Assembly (NCBI RefSeq): GCF_030538495.1
Contig: NZ_JAUNTW010000011.1
Span: 21,810 to 85,809, forward strand
Direction of reading: 5' to 3'
Source of the DNA: Paracoccus sp. (in: a-proteobacteria)
GTDB taxonomy: Bacteria > Pseudomonadota > Alphaproteobacteria > Rhodobacterales > Rhodobacteraceae
Length of the DNA: 64,000 nucleotides
The notes beneath the pieces were generated by a model, which was given only the letters and a program-made list of their open reading frames with translations, was not told where the DNA came from and searched no databases. Positions 20,201-28,807 of this stretch are shown one piece after another (the first letter of the stretch is position 1; every line of letters starts with the position of its first letter). A program made the translations under genes and the position numbers.

Positions 20201-20995
20201 TTAACCGCCGGTTTCACGGCGCATGGTGTAAATCTGATCGGCGGTCAGAAAACCCGTGACGGGCAGGGCATGATCGCCTTGCCAGCGGCGGATCGCGTTG
20301 CGGGTGTTCGGCCCGAATGTCCCGGTGGTGCCGCCGGTGTCGTAGCGCAGAATGGTTAACCGCAACTGCACTTCGCGGCGTTCGGCATCGCTGAGCTCTA
20401 ATGCGCGTTCCTCGGCCTCGGCGGATTGAGGGGCCGCCGTGGGCGTGCGGGCGGCGGCCTGTTGGCCGATCTGGCGCACCTGCGCGGCGGTGACATATCC
20501 GGTCACGGTTTCGCCCTGTGCGCGCTGCCAGTTGGAAATCGCGGCACGGGTCTGACGCCCCCACAACCCATCCGGCGATCCCGGCTGATGGCCCAGCGTG
20601 GTTAATTCGCGCTGAATCCGGGTGCGGTCGGCGCGGGTCAGGCCGATGGCCGATTCCGTCCGCGCGGCGCTGTCGCTGATGACCGGCACGGTCGGGGTGG
20701 CGGGAGTCGCGGGCGTGGCTGGGGTTGCCGGGGCAGGCGTTGCCGCGCCCAGACGCGTCAGGGCCGCCCGCGCCTGCGCGGCGTAAATCCCCTGCGGATA
20801 CTGGTTCAGATAGGCGCGATACCCCGCCGCGGTATTGGCCTTTTGCGCATCGGCCCAGGCGGTTTTGTCCAGTTCCTGCGCCAGCAAACCTTGGGCCACG
20901 CCCTGAATGATCTGGCCCAGATCTTGGGCTTGAACGGTGGGCGGGACCAGCAGCGTGGCCCCCAACAGGATGGCGGGAATGACGGGATGTCGCAT
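20201..20995 (-). CDS. exported protein with two peptidoglycan-binding domains
   Basis: A 264-residue periplasmic protein with a signal peptide (VIPAILLGATLLVPPTVQA). A short helical region is followed by a low-complexity Ala-Thr-Pro linker (repeats of PAT, about residues 85-102), then two PG_binding_1 modules: LTRADRTRIQRELTTLGHQ with DGLWGRQTRAAISNWQ, and LSDAERREVQLRLTILRYD with TGTFGPNTRNAIRRWQ. It has no hydrolase domain, so it may tether to the cell wall or assist another enzyme. It sits in reverse orientation between DUF2948 and hisD. Confidence 0.85.
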   Translation of the reverse strand: MRHPVIPAILLGATLLVPPTVQAQDLGQIIQGVAQGLLAQELDKTAWADAQKANTAAGYRAYLNQYPQGIYAAQARAALTRLGAATPAPATPATPATPATPTVPVISDSAARTESAIGLTRADRTRIQRELTTLGHQPGSPDGLWGRQTRAAISNWQRAQGETVTGYVTAAQVRQIGQQAAARTPTAAPQSAEAEERALELSDAERREVQLRLTILRYDTGGTTGTFGPNTRNAIRRWQGDHALPVTGFLTADQIYTMRRETGG

Positions 20996-21147
20996 CGGTT
21001 CCTCTGACTGGCCGGGATGGCCTTGATGAATGATGGTCCGTTAACGTGCGCCGCGCAAAACAATTCCGCACGCGCCGGATTTTGTGATCGGCTTGAACGG
21101 GGCGGCTCGGGCCTGCTAAGAAAACGCCAACACAAAGGGGGCGCCAT

Positions 21148-22461
21148 ATGCCGGTATGTCTGAACAGCGCGGATGCGGATTTCGAAACGGGCTTTCGCCA
21201 GATGCTGAACGCTAAACGCGAAGATTCCGCCGATGTGAACGATGTCGTGGCGGGGATCATCGCCGATGTGCGCGACCGGGGCGATGCGGCGCTGTGCGAA
21301 TTGACCGCGCGCTTTGACCGGCTGGACCTGACACCCGAGACGCTGCGTTTCAGCGACGACCAGATCGCAACCGAAATCGCCCGCGTCACGGCCGAGGACC
21401 GCGCGGCACTGGAATTGGCGGCGGATCGCATCCGCGCCTATCACGCGCGGCAGATGCCCGATGACGCGCAATGGACCGATGAACAGGGCGCGACGCTGGG
21501 CTGGCGATGGACGCCCGTATCGGCGGCGGGGCTGTATGTGCCGGGCGGGCAGGCGGCCTATCCGTCCAGCGTGCTGATGAATGCGATCCCGGCGCGGGTG
21601 GCCGGGGTGGAACGGCTGGTCATCTGCGTGCCGACTCCGGGCGGGGTGGTGAACCCGCTGGTGCTGCTGGCCGCGCAACTGGCGGGCGTGGATGAGATTT
21701 ATCGCGTGGGTGGCGCGCAGGCGATTGCGGCGCTTGCCTATGGCACCGATACGATTGCGCCGGTCGATAAAATCACCGGCCCCGGCAATGCCTATGTCGC
21801 GGCGGCGAAACGTCAGGTCTTTGGCCGCGTGGGCATCGACATGATCGCTGGCCCGTCCGAGGTCCTGGTGATCGCCGATGCCGACCAGAACCCCGACTGG
21901 ATCGCGTGGGATTTGCTGGCGCAGGCCGAACATGACGCCGACGCGCAGTCGATCCTGATCACCACCGATCCCGCACTGGCGCAGGCCGTGGCGGCGTCCG
22001 TGGATCGCATCCTGCCGACGCTGGAACGCGCCGATATTGCCGGTGCCAGCTGGCGCGATTACGGCACGATCATCACGGTGGATCATCTGGATCAGGCGGC
22101 GGCGCTGTCGAACCGCATTGCGCCGGAACATCTGGAACTGTGCGTTGCCGACCCCGAAGGGCTGGCGCAGAAATGCACCCATGCGGGCGCGATTTTCCTG
22201 GGCGCCTATACCCCCGAGGCCGTGGGCGATTACGTCAGCGGCCCGAACCACGTTCTGCCCACGGCGCGGTCGGCGCGGTTTTCGTCCGGCCTGTCGGTGA
22301 TGGATTTTCTGAAACGCACCACGCTGGCGCGGCTGACGCCCGGCGCTTTGGCCGCGATTGGTCCCGCCGCCGTGCAATTGGCCGCGTCCGAGGGGTTGCA
22401 GGCGCATGGCGCTTCGGTTCAGGCTCGGTTGGGGATGTTGAATACCGGGGGGGACGCATGA
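21148..22461 (+). CDS. hisD: histidinol dehydrogenase
   Basis: Carries out the last two steps of histidine synthesis, oxidising L-histidinol to L-histidine with two NAD and a bound zinc. The 437-residue protein has full family sequence: GLYVPGGQAAYPSSVLMNAIPA, VGGAQAIAALAYGTDTI, KITGPGNAYVAAAKRQVFG, GPSEVLVIAD, LLAQAEHDADAQS, and GAIFLGAYTPEAVGDYVSGP with NHVLPT after it. AAAGGGGGCGCC precedes the start. The downstream UPF0262 gene overlaps the stop by 4 nt. Confidence 0.98.
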   Translation: MPVCLNSADADFETGFRQMLNAKREDSADVNDVVAGIIADVRDRGDAALCELTARFDRLDLTPETLRFSDDQIATEIARVTAEDRAALELAADRIRAYHARQMPDDAQWTDEQGATLGWRWTPVSAAGLYVPGGQAAYPSSVLMNAIPARVAGVERLVICVPTPGGVVNPLVLLAAQLAGVDEIYRVGGAQAIAALAYGTDTIAPVDKITGPGNAYVAAAKRQVFGRVGIDMIAGPSEVLVIADADQNPDWIAWDLLAQAEHDADAQSILITTDPALAQAVAASVDRILPTLERADIAGASWRDYGTIITVDHLDQAAALSNRIAPEHLELCVADPEGLAQKCTHAGAIFLGAYTPEAVGDYVSGPNHVLPTARSARFSSGLSVMDFLKRTTLARLTPGALAAIGPAAVQLAASEGLQAHGASVQARLGMLNTGGDA

Positions 22462-22937
22462 CGCGCATTATTCGGATTGAGATTGACGACAGCGCCTTGC
22501 CGCCCGCCACGCCGGAAATGGAACAGGAACGCCGCGTCGCGGTGTTCGACCTGATCGAAGATAACAGCTTTGCCGTTCCGGGCCGCGACGGCGCGCCTGC
22601 GCCCGATGGGCCGTTCGTGTTGGAACTGTGCGTGCGCGAAGGGCGGCTGGTCTTTGATATGACCACGGAAACCGCGGATAAGGTTGCCGAATTTCACCTG
22701 TCGATGGGGCCGTTCCGGCAGGTGGTCAAAGATTACTTCCAAATCTGCCAAAGCTATTTCGACGCCGTGAAACGCCTGCCCCCCGCCCAGATCGAGGCGA
22801 TCGACATGGCCCGCCGCGGCATCCACAACGAAGGCGCCCGCACCCTGCAAGAACGGCTGGACGGTAAGGCCGAACTGGACATCGACACGGCGCGGCGTCT
22901 GTTTACGCTGATCTGTTCGCTGATTCCGCAGGGGTGA
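22458..22937 (+). CDS. UPF0262 family protein
   Basis: A 159-residue conserved alphaproteobacterial protein of unknown function. Family features are the start MTRIIRIEIDDSALPPATPE, QERRVAVFDLIEDNSFAV, LSMGPFRQVVKDYFQICQSY, and AIDMARRGIHNEGA near the C-terminus. It is translationally coupled to hisD by an ATGA overlap and followed after 3 nt by a low-molecular-weight phosphatase, the order usually seen in this class. No signal peptide or membrane segment is present. Confidence 0.92.
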   Translation: MTRIIRIEIDDSALPPATPEMEQERRVAVFDLIEDNSFAVPGRDGAPAPDGPFVLELCVREGRLVFDMTTETADKVAEFHLSMGPFRQVVKDYFQICQSYFDAVKRLPPAQIEAIDMARRGIHNEGARTLQERLDGKAELDIDTARRLFTLICSLIPQG

Positions 22938-22940
22938 CGG

Positions 22941-23396
22941 ATGGCGGAACGCTTTCCTTCCTCGGTTCTGTTTTGCTGTGATCACAATGCGATTCGGTCG
23001 CCGATGGCCGAAGGATTAATGAAACAATTGTATGGCAGGCGCGCCTATGTCCAATCGGCGGGGGTGCGCAACGATCAGGAAATCGACGGTTTCGCCATTG
23101 CCGTCAGCGGTGAAATCGGCGTCGAATTGTCCAATCACCGCAGCCGCAGTTTCGAGGAAATGCAGGATTGGGGCGATGATCTGGGCCAGTTTGACCTGAT
23201 CATCGCCCTGTCGCCCGCCAGTCTGCGTCTGGCGCAGGAAATGACCCGCACCGCGCATATCGACGTGGAATATTGGCCGATCATGGACCCCACCGGCATG
23301 GCCGAGGCGCGCGACGCGAAGCTGGCCTTGTATCGGCAAAGCCGCGACCAGATTCGCGCGCGGATGATCGAACGGTTCGGCGCGCCCACCGATTAA
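22941..23396 (+). CDS. low-molecular-weight phosphotyrosine phosphatase family protein
   Basis: A 151-residue LMW-PTP/ArsC fold. The phosphate loop is CDHNAIRSPMAEG (C-x5-R) at about residues 13-25, preceded by VLFC, and the general-acid region is DPTGMAEA near the C-terminus (the family has DP). The loop differs from classic CxGNxCRS enzymes, as is usual for this hisD-linked group, so activity on phosphotyrosine, phosphoarginine or arsenate is uncertain. The 3' end overlaps the convergent transporter gene by 3 nt. Confidence 0.86.
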   Translation: MAERFPSSVLFCCDHNAIRSPMAEGLMKQLYGRRAYVQSAGVRNDQEIDGFAIAVSGEIGVELSNHRSRSFEEMQDWGDDLGQFDLIIALSPASLRLAQEMTRTAHIDVEYWPIMDPTGMAEARDAKLALYRQSRDQIRARMIERFGAPTD

Positions 23397-24265
23397 GCGC
23401 GGCGCGATTCCCCCGACAGCAGCCACAGCGATGCGCCGACGATCAGCGCGGACCCGATCCACATGCTGCCCGGCGGCACAAATCCGAATGTGATGATCCC
23501 CAGCCCGACATTGAACGGCAATTTGATATGGTCAAAGGGCTGCAAAAACGCCGCATCCGCAATGGAATAGGCCCGCGCCAAGGCGTATTGCGCCGCCGCC
23601 GTCAGCAGCCCCGCAACCGCCAGTGCCGCCAATGCCGCGCCGCTGATGGCCAGCCCGGCCCCCGGCGTCAGGGTTAACGCAAGGTTCAGCGGCGTCAGCA
23701 GCGCCAGCAGATACAACGTCAGCGTGGCCGGGCTTTCGGTGGCGGTCATGCGTTTCGTCATCAGCGATGATGCCGCCCACAGCGCCGCCGCCCCCACCGG
23801 CGCGAATGCCCACACCGTGAACGCATCCGACCACGGCGACAAAATCACCGCGCCGCCGATAAACCCCGCAACCACGGCGGCCCAGCGTTCCACCGTGACC
23901 CGTTCGCCCAACAGCACCGCCGCACCGATGGTGACGAAGAACGGAGACAGCATAATCAGCGAAATCGCCTGCCAGATCGGGACATGGGCCAGCCCCATGG
24001 TCCATAACTGCACTCCGCCCACGGCGAAGGCGACGCGCAGGATATGCGCCGGCAGCCGCGCGGTGCGCAGGGCTGACAGGTCGCGCCCCTGCCACGGCAA
24101 CAGCACGATCAGCGCAATGGCATATTGCCAGAACGTCGCCGTGGGCGAGGCCAGCCCCAGCCGCATGGTCACATATTGCAGCATCGTGTTGACGCAGGCG
24201 AACATCGCCCCCGCCGCGATCATCAGCGCCGCGCCGTGGCGGGCCGGATTGTCGAATAAGGTCAT
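23393..24265 (-). CDS. ribN: riboflavin transporter, RibN-type DMT/EamA protein under FMN riboswitch
   Basis: A 290-residue inner-membrane protein with about ten hydrophobic segments in two EamA repeats (GAALMIAAGAMFACVNTMLQ, LSPFFVTIGAAVLLGERVT, FIGGAVILSP; then AASSLMTKRM, ALARAYSIADAAFLQPFDHI). DMT transporters are diverse, but an FMN riboswitch directly upstream on the same strand makes riboflavin or flavin uptake the best assignment; RibN is the known riboswitch-controlled DMT riboflavin importer of proteobacteria. The start at 24265 follows AAAGGAC and the signal-like N-terminus; in-frame codons farther upstream lie inside the riboswitch. Confidence 0.85.
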   Translation of the reverse strand: MTLFDNPARHGAALMIAAGAMFACVNTMLQYVTMRLGLASPTATFWQYAIALIVLLPWQGRDLSALRTARLPAHILRVAFAVGGVQLWTMGLAHVPIWQAISLIMLSPFFVTIGAAVLLGERVTVERWAAVVAGFIGGAVILSPWSDAFTVWAFAPVGAAALWAASSLMTKRMTATESPATLTLYLLALLTPLNLALTLTPGAGLAISGAALAALAVAGLLTAAAQYALARAYSIADAAFLQPFDHIKLPFNVGLGIITFGFVPPGSMWIGSALIVGASLWLLSGESRRA

Positions 24266-24330
24266 CGCGCGTCCTTTCTGTCCTTGCGCATTGACCCAAG
24301 GCAGAACGCCCCGCAAATGCGGGTGCGCCA

Positions 24331-24449
24331 TCTCTTTCATCCGGACTGTAACCGTCGGCCCCGGAATTTCACCGGATCTGCTGACCCTGCCGATGGGCAG
24401 GCGCTCGCGGGCTGTAACCGCCGGTGGGGAATTTCGCCCCGCCCTGAGA
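24331..24449 (-). ncRNA. FMN riboswitch (RFN element)
   Basis: The minus strand shows the conserved RFN elements in order: CAGGGCGGGGCGAAATTCCC, ACCGGCGGTTACAGCCCGCG, a variable hairpin GCCTGCCCATCGGCAGG, CAGATCCGGTGAAATTCCGG, GCCGACGGTTACAGTCCGGA and TGAAAGAGA. This matches the FMN aptamer closely. About 65 bases separate it from the transporter start and contain a small hairpin (CCCGCATTTGCGGG), suggesting control of translation or early termination. High FMN should switch the transporter off. Confidence 0.96.
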
Positions 24450-24490
24450 TAATCCGGCGGACATATCCCCACACGCGACCGCGCGCAAGA

Positions 24491-26092
24491 TCACCCGCGC
24501 AGGTCGTGCAGCGCGCGCACCAGATGCAGCGTGGACGCATCCTGACCCGGCGCGTCCTGCCCCCGCAACAGCGGTTCCAGACGCAGGGCCAGTTCCTTGC
24601 CCAGCTCCACCCCCCACTGGTCAAAGCTGTTGATGCCCAGAATCACGCCTTCCACGAACACGCGGTGTTCATACAGCGCGACGATCTGGCCCAGCGTAAA
24701 CGGCGTCAGTTGCGGGATCAGCAGCGTGGTGGAGGGGCGGTTTCCGGGGAACACGCGGTGCCGCGCCTGACGGTCCAGTTCGTCGCCCGTCAGCCCGCGC
24801 GCGGACATCATCTCGCGCGCCTGTTCCAGCGACCGCCCGCGCATCAGCGCCTGCGACTGCGCCAGACAATTCGCCACCAACAGAATGTGGTGATGATCCA
24901 GTTCCGGTTCATGCCCCCGCGCGGCGACGATAAATTCGCATGGCACAACGCCCGTGCCTTGGTGGATCAGCTGATAAAAGGCGTGCTGGCCGTTCGTGCC
25001 GGGTTCGCCCCAGACAATCGGCCCGCTGACGCGCGGCAGGTCGCTGCCATCCATAGCCACGCGCTTGCCGTTCGATTCCATTTCCAATTGCTGCAAATAG
25101 GCGGGCAGCCTCAGCAACCGGTTGTCATAGGGCAGCACCGCCCGGCTGGCATAGCCGCAAATCTGGTGATGCCAGATCCCCGTCAGCGCCAGCACAACCG
25201 GCAGGTTCTGAACCAACGGCGCGGTGCGGAAATGCGCATCCATGGCCGCCGCCCCCGCCAGAAACTGCGCGAAGTCATCCGGGCCAATGGCCAGCATCAG
25301 CGACAGCCCAATCGGCCCCCAGACGGAATAACGCCCGCCCACCCAATCTTCGAACCCAAAGACGCGCGACGGGTCGATGCCGAAATCGGCGGTTTTATCC
25401 GTGGCCGATGACAGCGCGGCGAATTGCGCCGCCGGGTTGTCCACGGCCTGCGCCATCCAATCGCGCGCGGTGCGGGCGTTTGTCATGGTCTCGATGGTGG
25501 TGAATGTTTTCGACGCCACGATGATCAGCGTCGTGGCCGGGTTCAGCCCGCGCAAGGTGTCGGCAATATCGGCGCCGTCCACATTGCTGACGAAATGCGT
25601 GCGTGGCCCGTCGTGATAGGGCGCAAGCGCCAGCACCGCCATGACCGGCCCCAGATCGGACCCGCCGATGCCGATATTCACCACATCGGTAATGCGCCCG
25701 CCCGCGCCGGTAAACGCGCCCGACCGCACATCGCGGGCAAAGCCCTGCATCCGGGCATAGGTGTCACGCACGGCGGGCATCACATCCACGCCGTCCACCA
25801 TCACGGACCTATCGAGATTGCGCAGAGCGGTGTGCAGAACCGCGCGGCCTTCGGTTTCGTTGATGCGCTCGCCCGCAAACATCGCGTCACGCCGCGCCGG
25901 CACGACCGCCGCCAGTTCCAGCAGCATATCCCGCGCGGCGGCGTCGATCATGGTTTTGGACCAGTCAAACACCAGCCCATCCGCCACCGTCGTGAACGTC
26001 CGCGCCCGGCCCGGATCAGAGGCGAACAGGTCATCCATCCGGGCATCGCCCTGCGCGTTGCGGTGATGGGTCAGGCGGTCCCAGATCGTCAT
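24491..26092 (-). CDS. pgi: glucose-6-phosphate isomerase
   Basis: Interconverts glucose-6-P and fructose-6-P. The 533-residue protein carries the PGI signatures: [52 protein letters not shown], then [10 protein letters not shown] with GINS before it near the C-terminus. The active-site base and the histidine in [16 protein letters not shown] are present. The start at 26092 gives [10 protein letters not shown]; an in-frame start at 26134 would overlap pgl. It is the last gene of zwf-pgl-pgi, 10 bp after pgl. Confidence 0.97.
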   Translation of the reverse strand: MTIWDRLTHHRNAQGDARMDDLFASDPGRARTFTTVADGLVFDWSKTMIDAAARDMLLELAAVVPARRDAMFAGERINETEGRAVLHTALRNLDRSVMVDGVDVMPAVRDTYARMQGFARDVRSGAFTGAGGRITDVVNIGIGGSDLGPVMAVLALAPYHDGPRTHFVSNVDGADIADTLRGLNPATTLIIVASKTFTTIETMTNARTARDWMAQAVDNPAAQFAALSSATDKTADFGIDPSRVFGFEDWVGGRYSVWGPIGLSLMLAIGPDDFAQFLAGAAAMDAHFRTAPLVQNLPVVLALTGIWHHQICGYASRAVLPYDNRLLRLPAYLQQLEMESNGKRVAMDGSDLPRVSGPIVWGEPGTNGQHAFYQLIHQGTGVVPCEFIVAARGHEPELDHHHILLVANCLAQSQALMRGRSLEQAREMMSARGLTGDELDRQARHRVFPGNRPSTTLLIPQLTPFTLGQIVALYEHRVFVEGVILGINSFDQWGVELGKELALRLEPLLRGQDAPGQDASTLHLVRALHDLRG

Positions 26093-26102
26093 CAGATGTT
26101 CC

Positions 26103-26780
26103 TTATTCGGCCCAGTGAACCGTTGCGTTATCAAGGAAAGCGCGGATCGGCGCGACCGTCGGGTCCAGCTTTTGCGCGTTTTCCAATGCCTCGCGCTTTT
26201 CCGGTCCCATGATCAGGATATGCAGATGCAGCGCGTCGGCCAGCACCGGACGGGTCAGAGTGATGCGCGGTTCTTCGGCCCCGTCGGCGCGGATGGGCAG
26301 GACGGCGGGCGCATCCGTTGCCAGTGCAGCCGCCAGATGATCAGCGCCCGGAAACAGGCTGGCGGTGTGCATGTCATTGCCCATCCCCAGCAGCGCCACC
26401 GTCAGCGGCAGATGCGCCGCCAGCCGTTCGGACAGGGCCGGGGCCGCGTCGTCGGGTGTCGCGTCGCCGGTGAACAGGTCAATGTAATCCGCCGCCGCCG
26501 CTTTGTCGCGCAGCAGGTGGCGGCGCAGCAGGCGCGAATTGGACCGCGCATGGTCGCCATCAACCCAGCGTTCATCCCCCAGAACGACCGTCACCCGGTC
26601 CCATTCCAGATCAGCGCCCGACAGCGTTTCAAAGACCTGAACCGGGGACGTGCCGCCCGGAACGCACAGCGTCGCGCGGTCATTGGCGCGCAGCGCCTGC
26701 GTCAGGTTCATCGCCAGTTTGTCGGCCAATGCCAAGGACAGCATTTCGCGGTCGGGATATTCGACGAATTCCATGCTCAT
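26103..26780 (-). CDS. pgl: 6-phosphogluconolactonase
   Basis: Hydrolyses 6-phosphogluconolactone made by Zwf. The 225-residue DevB-type enzyme has [34 protein letters not shown] and [18 protein letters not shown] ([14 protein letters not shown] in most relatives; here N-D-M replaces x-D-G, a mild variation). ATGA overlap with the zwf stop fixes the start at 26780, with GGAGAGA upstream; ATG codons at 26774 and 26798 are less likely. It is the middle gene of zwf-pgl-pgi. Confidence 0.95.
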   Translation of the reverse strand: MSMEFVEYPDREMLSLALADKLAMNLTQALRANDRATLCVPGGTSPVQVFETLSGADLEWDRVTVVLGDERWVDGDHARSNSRLLRRHLLRDKAAAADYIDLFTGDATPDDAAPALSERLAAHLPLTVALLGMGNDMHTASLFPGADHLAAALATDAPAVLPIRADGAEEPRITLTRPVLADALHLHILIMGPEKREALENAQKLDPTVAPIRAFLDNATVHWAE

Positions 26781-28222
26781 GATCTGATCTCTCTCCAACG
26801 GCGGTTGTCGCGGTGCATCAGACGCAACGCTTCTTCGGGGCCAGAGGATCCCGCGTCATAGGGTTCGGGTTCGGCTTTGCTGTCGTCCCATGCGGCGATG
26901 ATGGGGTCGGTCCAGGCCCATGCGGCTTCGACTTCGTCCCCGCGCATGAACAAGGTCTGGTTGCCGCGGATCACGTCCATAATCAGCCGTTCATAGGCAT
27001 CGGGCATATCCGCGCCATCCGCCCCCAAGGCATCGGCAAAGGACATATCCAACGGCACCTGCACCAGACGCATACCGCCGGGGCCGGGTTCCTTGATCAT
27101 CATCTTGAGCTTCATCCCTTCATTGGGTTGCAGCCGGATGACCAGTTCATTCGCGCGCGGCGTGCCTTCGTCGAAAATGGAATGCGGCGGTTCTTTGAAC
27201 GTCACGGCGATTTCGCTGGTGCGGGCGCGCAGTTTCTTGCCGGTGCGCAGATAGAACGGCGTGCCTTGCCAGCGCCAGTTCGCAATCCGCACCTTCATCG
27301 CGACATAACTTTCGGTGCGCGAATCGGGGTTTTCGGCGTCGTCGCGATAACCTGCCGTGCCATCATCGGGCTGATACTGCCCGCGCACAATGTCGCCCGG
27401 TTCTACGGGTTCCAATGCCCGGATGACCTTCAGCTTTTCGTCCCGCACCGCGTCGGGGTCGAAATGATAGGGCGGCTCCATCGCAATCAGGCACAGCAAT
27501 TGCATCATATGGTTTTGCACCATATCGCGGATCGCACCCGATTTGTCGTAATAGCTGCCGCGCCCGGCCACGCCTACGGTTTCGGCCACCGTGATCTGGA
27601 CGTGATCGACATATTGCGCGTTCCACAAGGGTTCAAACAGGATATTCGCAAAGCGCACCGCCATCAGGTTCTGCACCGTTTCTTTGCCCAGATAATGGTC
27701 GATGCGGTAAATCTGATGTTCGTCGAAATGCTGCGCCAGCGTGGCGTTCAGTTCGCGCGCGGTTGCCAGATCGCGGCCAAAGGGTTTCTCAACCACGATC
27801 CGGCTGTCGGTGTCCGCAATGCCGTAACGGGCCAGCCGCTGCGCAATATCGCCAAACAGCGCCGGCGCGACGGAAAAATAAAACGCGTGAACCACGCCCT
27901 GCCGCATATGATCGCACAGCGCCTGCCACCCGTCGTCCCCGCGCGCGTCAATCGCGACATAGCGCAGCAGCGCCAGAAAATCATCCAGCCGCGCCATATC
28001 GCCAGTGCCGCCAAATTCCGCGATTGCGGCGGCGGTTTCGGTGCGGAAGGTGGCGCTGTCCTGTTCGGTGCGGGCCGCGCCGATGATGCGCGCGCTGTCG
28101 GGGATTTGCCCCGCGACAAAGCGGCGGAACAGGCCGGGTAAAATCTTGCGCCGGGCCAGATCGCCGGTGGCGCCAAAGATCACAAGGTCGAAATCATCGA
28201 CCGGAATGACGCGGGAAACCAT
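26777..28222 (-). CDS. zwf: glucose-6-phosphate 1-dehydrogenase
   Basis: Oxidises glucose-6-P to the lactone with NAD(P), the entry to the Entner-Doudoroff and pentose phosphate routes. The 481-residue protein has the nucleotide fold VIFGATGDLARRKILPGL, VVEKPFGRD, and the active-site motif IYRIDHYLGKETVQN, all canonical. GGAGGAC precedes the start at 28222. It leads zwf-pgl-pgi. A 14-bp operator-like site (TGTTAGCGTTAACC) lies 28-41 bp upstream of the start and is shared in kind with edd and prpE. Confidence 0.97.
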   Translation of the reverse strand: MVSRVIPVDDFDLVIFGATGDLARRKILPGLFRRFVAGQIPDSARIIGAARTEQDSATFRTETAAAIAEFGGTGDMARLDDFLALLRYVAIDARGDDGWQALCDHMRQGVVHAFYFSVAPALFGDIAQRLARYGIADTDSRIVVEKPFGRDLATARELNATLAQHFDEHQIYRIDHYLGKETVQNLMAVRFANILFEPLWNAQYVDHVQITVAETVGVAGRGSYYDKSGAIRDMVQNHMMQLLCLIAMEPPYHFDPDAVRDEKLKVIRALEPVEPGDIVRGQYQPDDGTAGYRDDAENPDSRTESYVAMKVRIANWRWQGTPFYLRTGKKLRARTSEIAVTFKEPPHSIFDEGTPRANELVIRLQPNEGMKLKMMIKEPGPGGMRLVQVPLDMSFADALGADGADMPDAYERLIMDVIRGNQTLFMRGDEVEAAWAWTDPIIAAWDDSKAEPEPYDAGSSGPEEALRLMHRDNRRWREIRS

Positions 28223-28249
28223 GCTGTCCTCCGTCTGAGTTTGCGGATG

Positions 28250-28263
28250 TGTTAGCGTTAACC
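28250..28263. promoter_or_regulatory. LacI-type operator-like site upstream of zwf
   Basis: TGTTAGCGTTAACC contains the near-palindrome GTTAnCGnTAAC with a central CG, the shape of LacI-family sites. Matching sites precede edd (30069) and, with one mismatch, prpE (48270). CceR of Rhodobacter, which senses 6-phosphogluconate and represses Entner-Doudoroff genes, is the best known candidate binder. Confidence 0.6.
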
Positions 28264-28273
28264 GCACGTCCGT

Positions 28274-28807
28274 TCAACCTTTTACCGCTTTCGCCAGCCG
28301 GGGCAGGCGGCTGCGTTTCAGCATATCGGGGACAGTCATATCGCCCCCCATCCGCGCGGCTTTGTCGCGCGCGGCCTGAACCGCAGCCACCACAGAATGC
28401 GGCGCGCGCGCGTGCAGTTCCAGCAAAAAAGCATCGGGGTGAATGGCGCGCAGGTCGAACCGCGCCATGATGGGGCGCGGAAAATCGCGCAGATTGGCGG
28501 TGACGATCAGGTTCGCGCGCCCCGATAATGCGGTGTCCAGAACATGCTGATCGCCGGTATCGGGCAGGTCGGCTGCGGCCTGTGCTGTGGTCGCGGTCAG
28601 CGCATCGGGCAGGCGGTCGGAAAGCAGCGCGATTTCCGCGCCCGCAACCGCTGCCTGATCCGGTCCCAGACGCGCGGCGGCGTGGCGCCATTCGTCCAGA
28701 ATCCGCGCCGACCAGATCGGCGCATACAGCCCCGTCGCCGCAAGGTCGGTCAGAATTTCCCGCAGGATCGTGGGAAAAAGAACATTGGCGTCCAGAACCG
28801 CGCGCAT
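28274..28807 (-). CDS. PIN-domain protein, RSP_2648-like
   Basis: A 177-residue PIN-fold protein, a family of metal-dependent ribonucleases. The acidic active-site residues are in MRAVLDANVLFPTIL (Asp), ILDEWRHA (Glu), TGDQHVLDTALSG (two Asp) and VTANLRDFP (Asp). No antitoxin gene is adjacent. Its ATG shares one base with the stop of the upstream RNA methyltransferase (TGATG), so the two are produced together. The arrangement resembles the RSP_2647/RSP_2648 pair of Rhodobacter. It is therefore more likely an RNA-processing enzyme than a toxin, but its target is unknown. Confidence 0.82.
   Translation of the reverse strand: MRAVLDANVLFPTILREILTDLAATGLYAPIWSARILDEWRHAAARLGPDQAAVAGAEIALLSDRLPDALTATTAQAAADLPDTGDQHVLDTALSGRANLIVTANLRDFPRPIMARFDLRAIHPDAFLLELHARAPHSVVAAVQAARDKAARMGGDMTVPDMLKRSRLPRLAKAVKG

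Noticed and set aside
20660-20760. Tandem Ala-Thr-Pro repeat as a mobile or CRISPR-like array
   Set aside because: It is a coding low-complexity linker within an exported protein, with a 9-base codon periodicity.
28274-28807. PIN protein as a VapC toxin
   Set aside because: There is no antitoxin gene next to it and it is coupled to an RNA methyltransferase instead.
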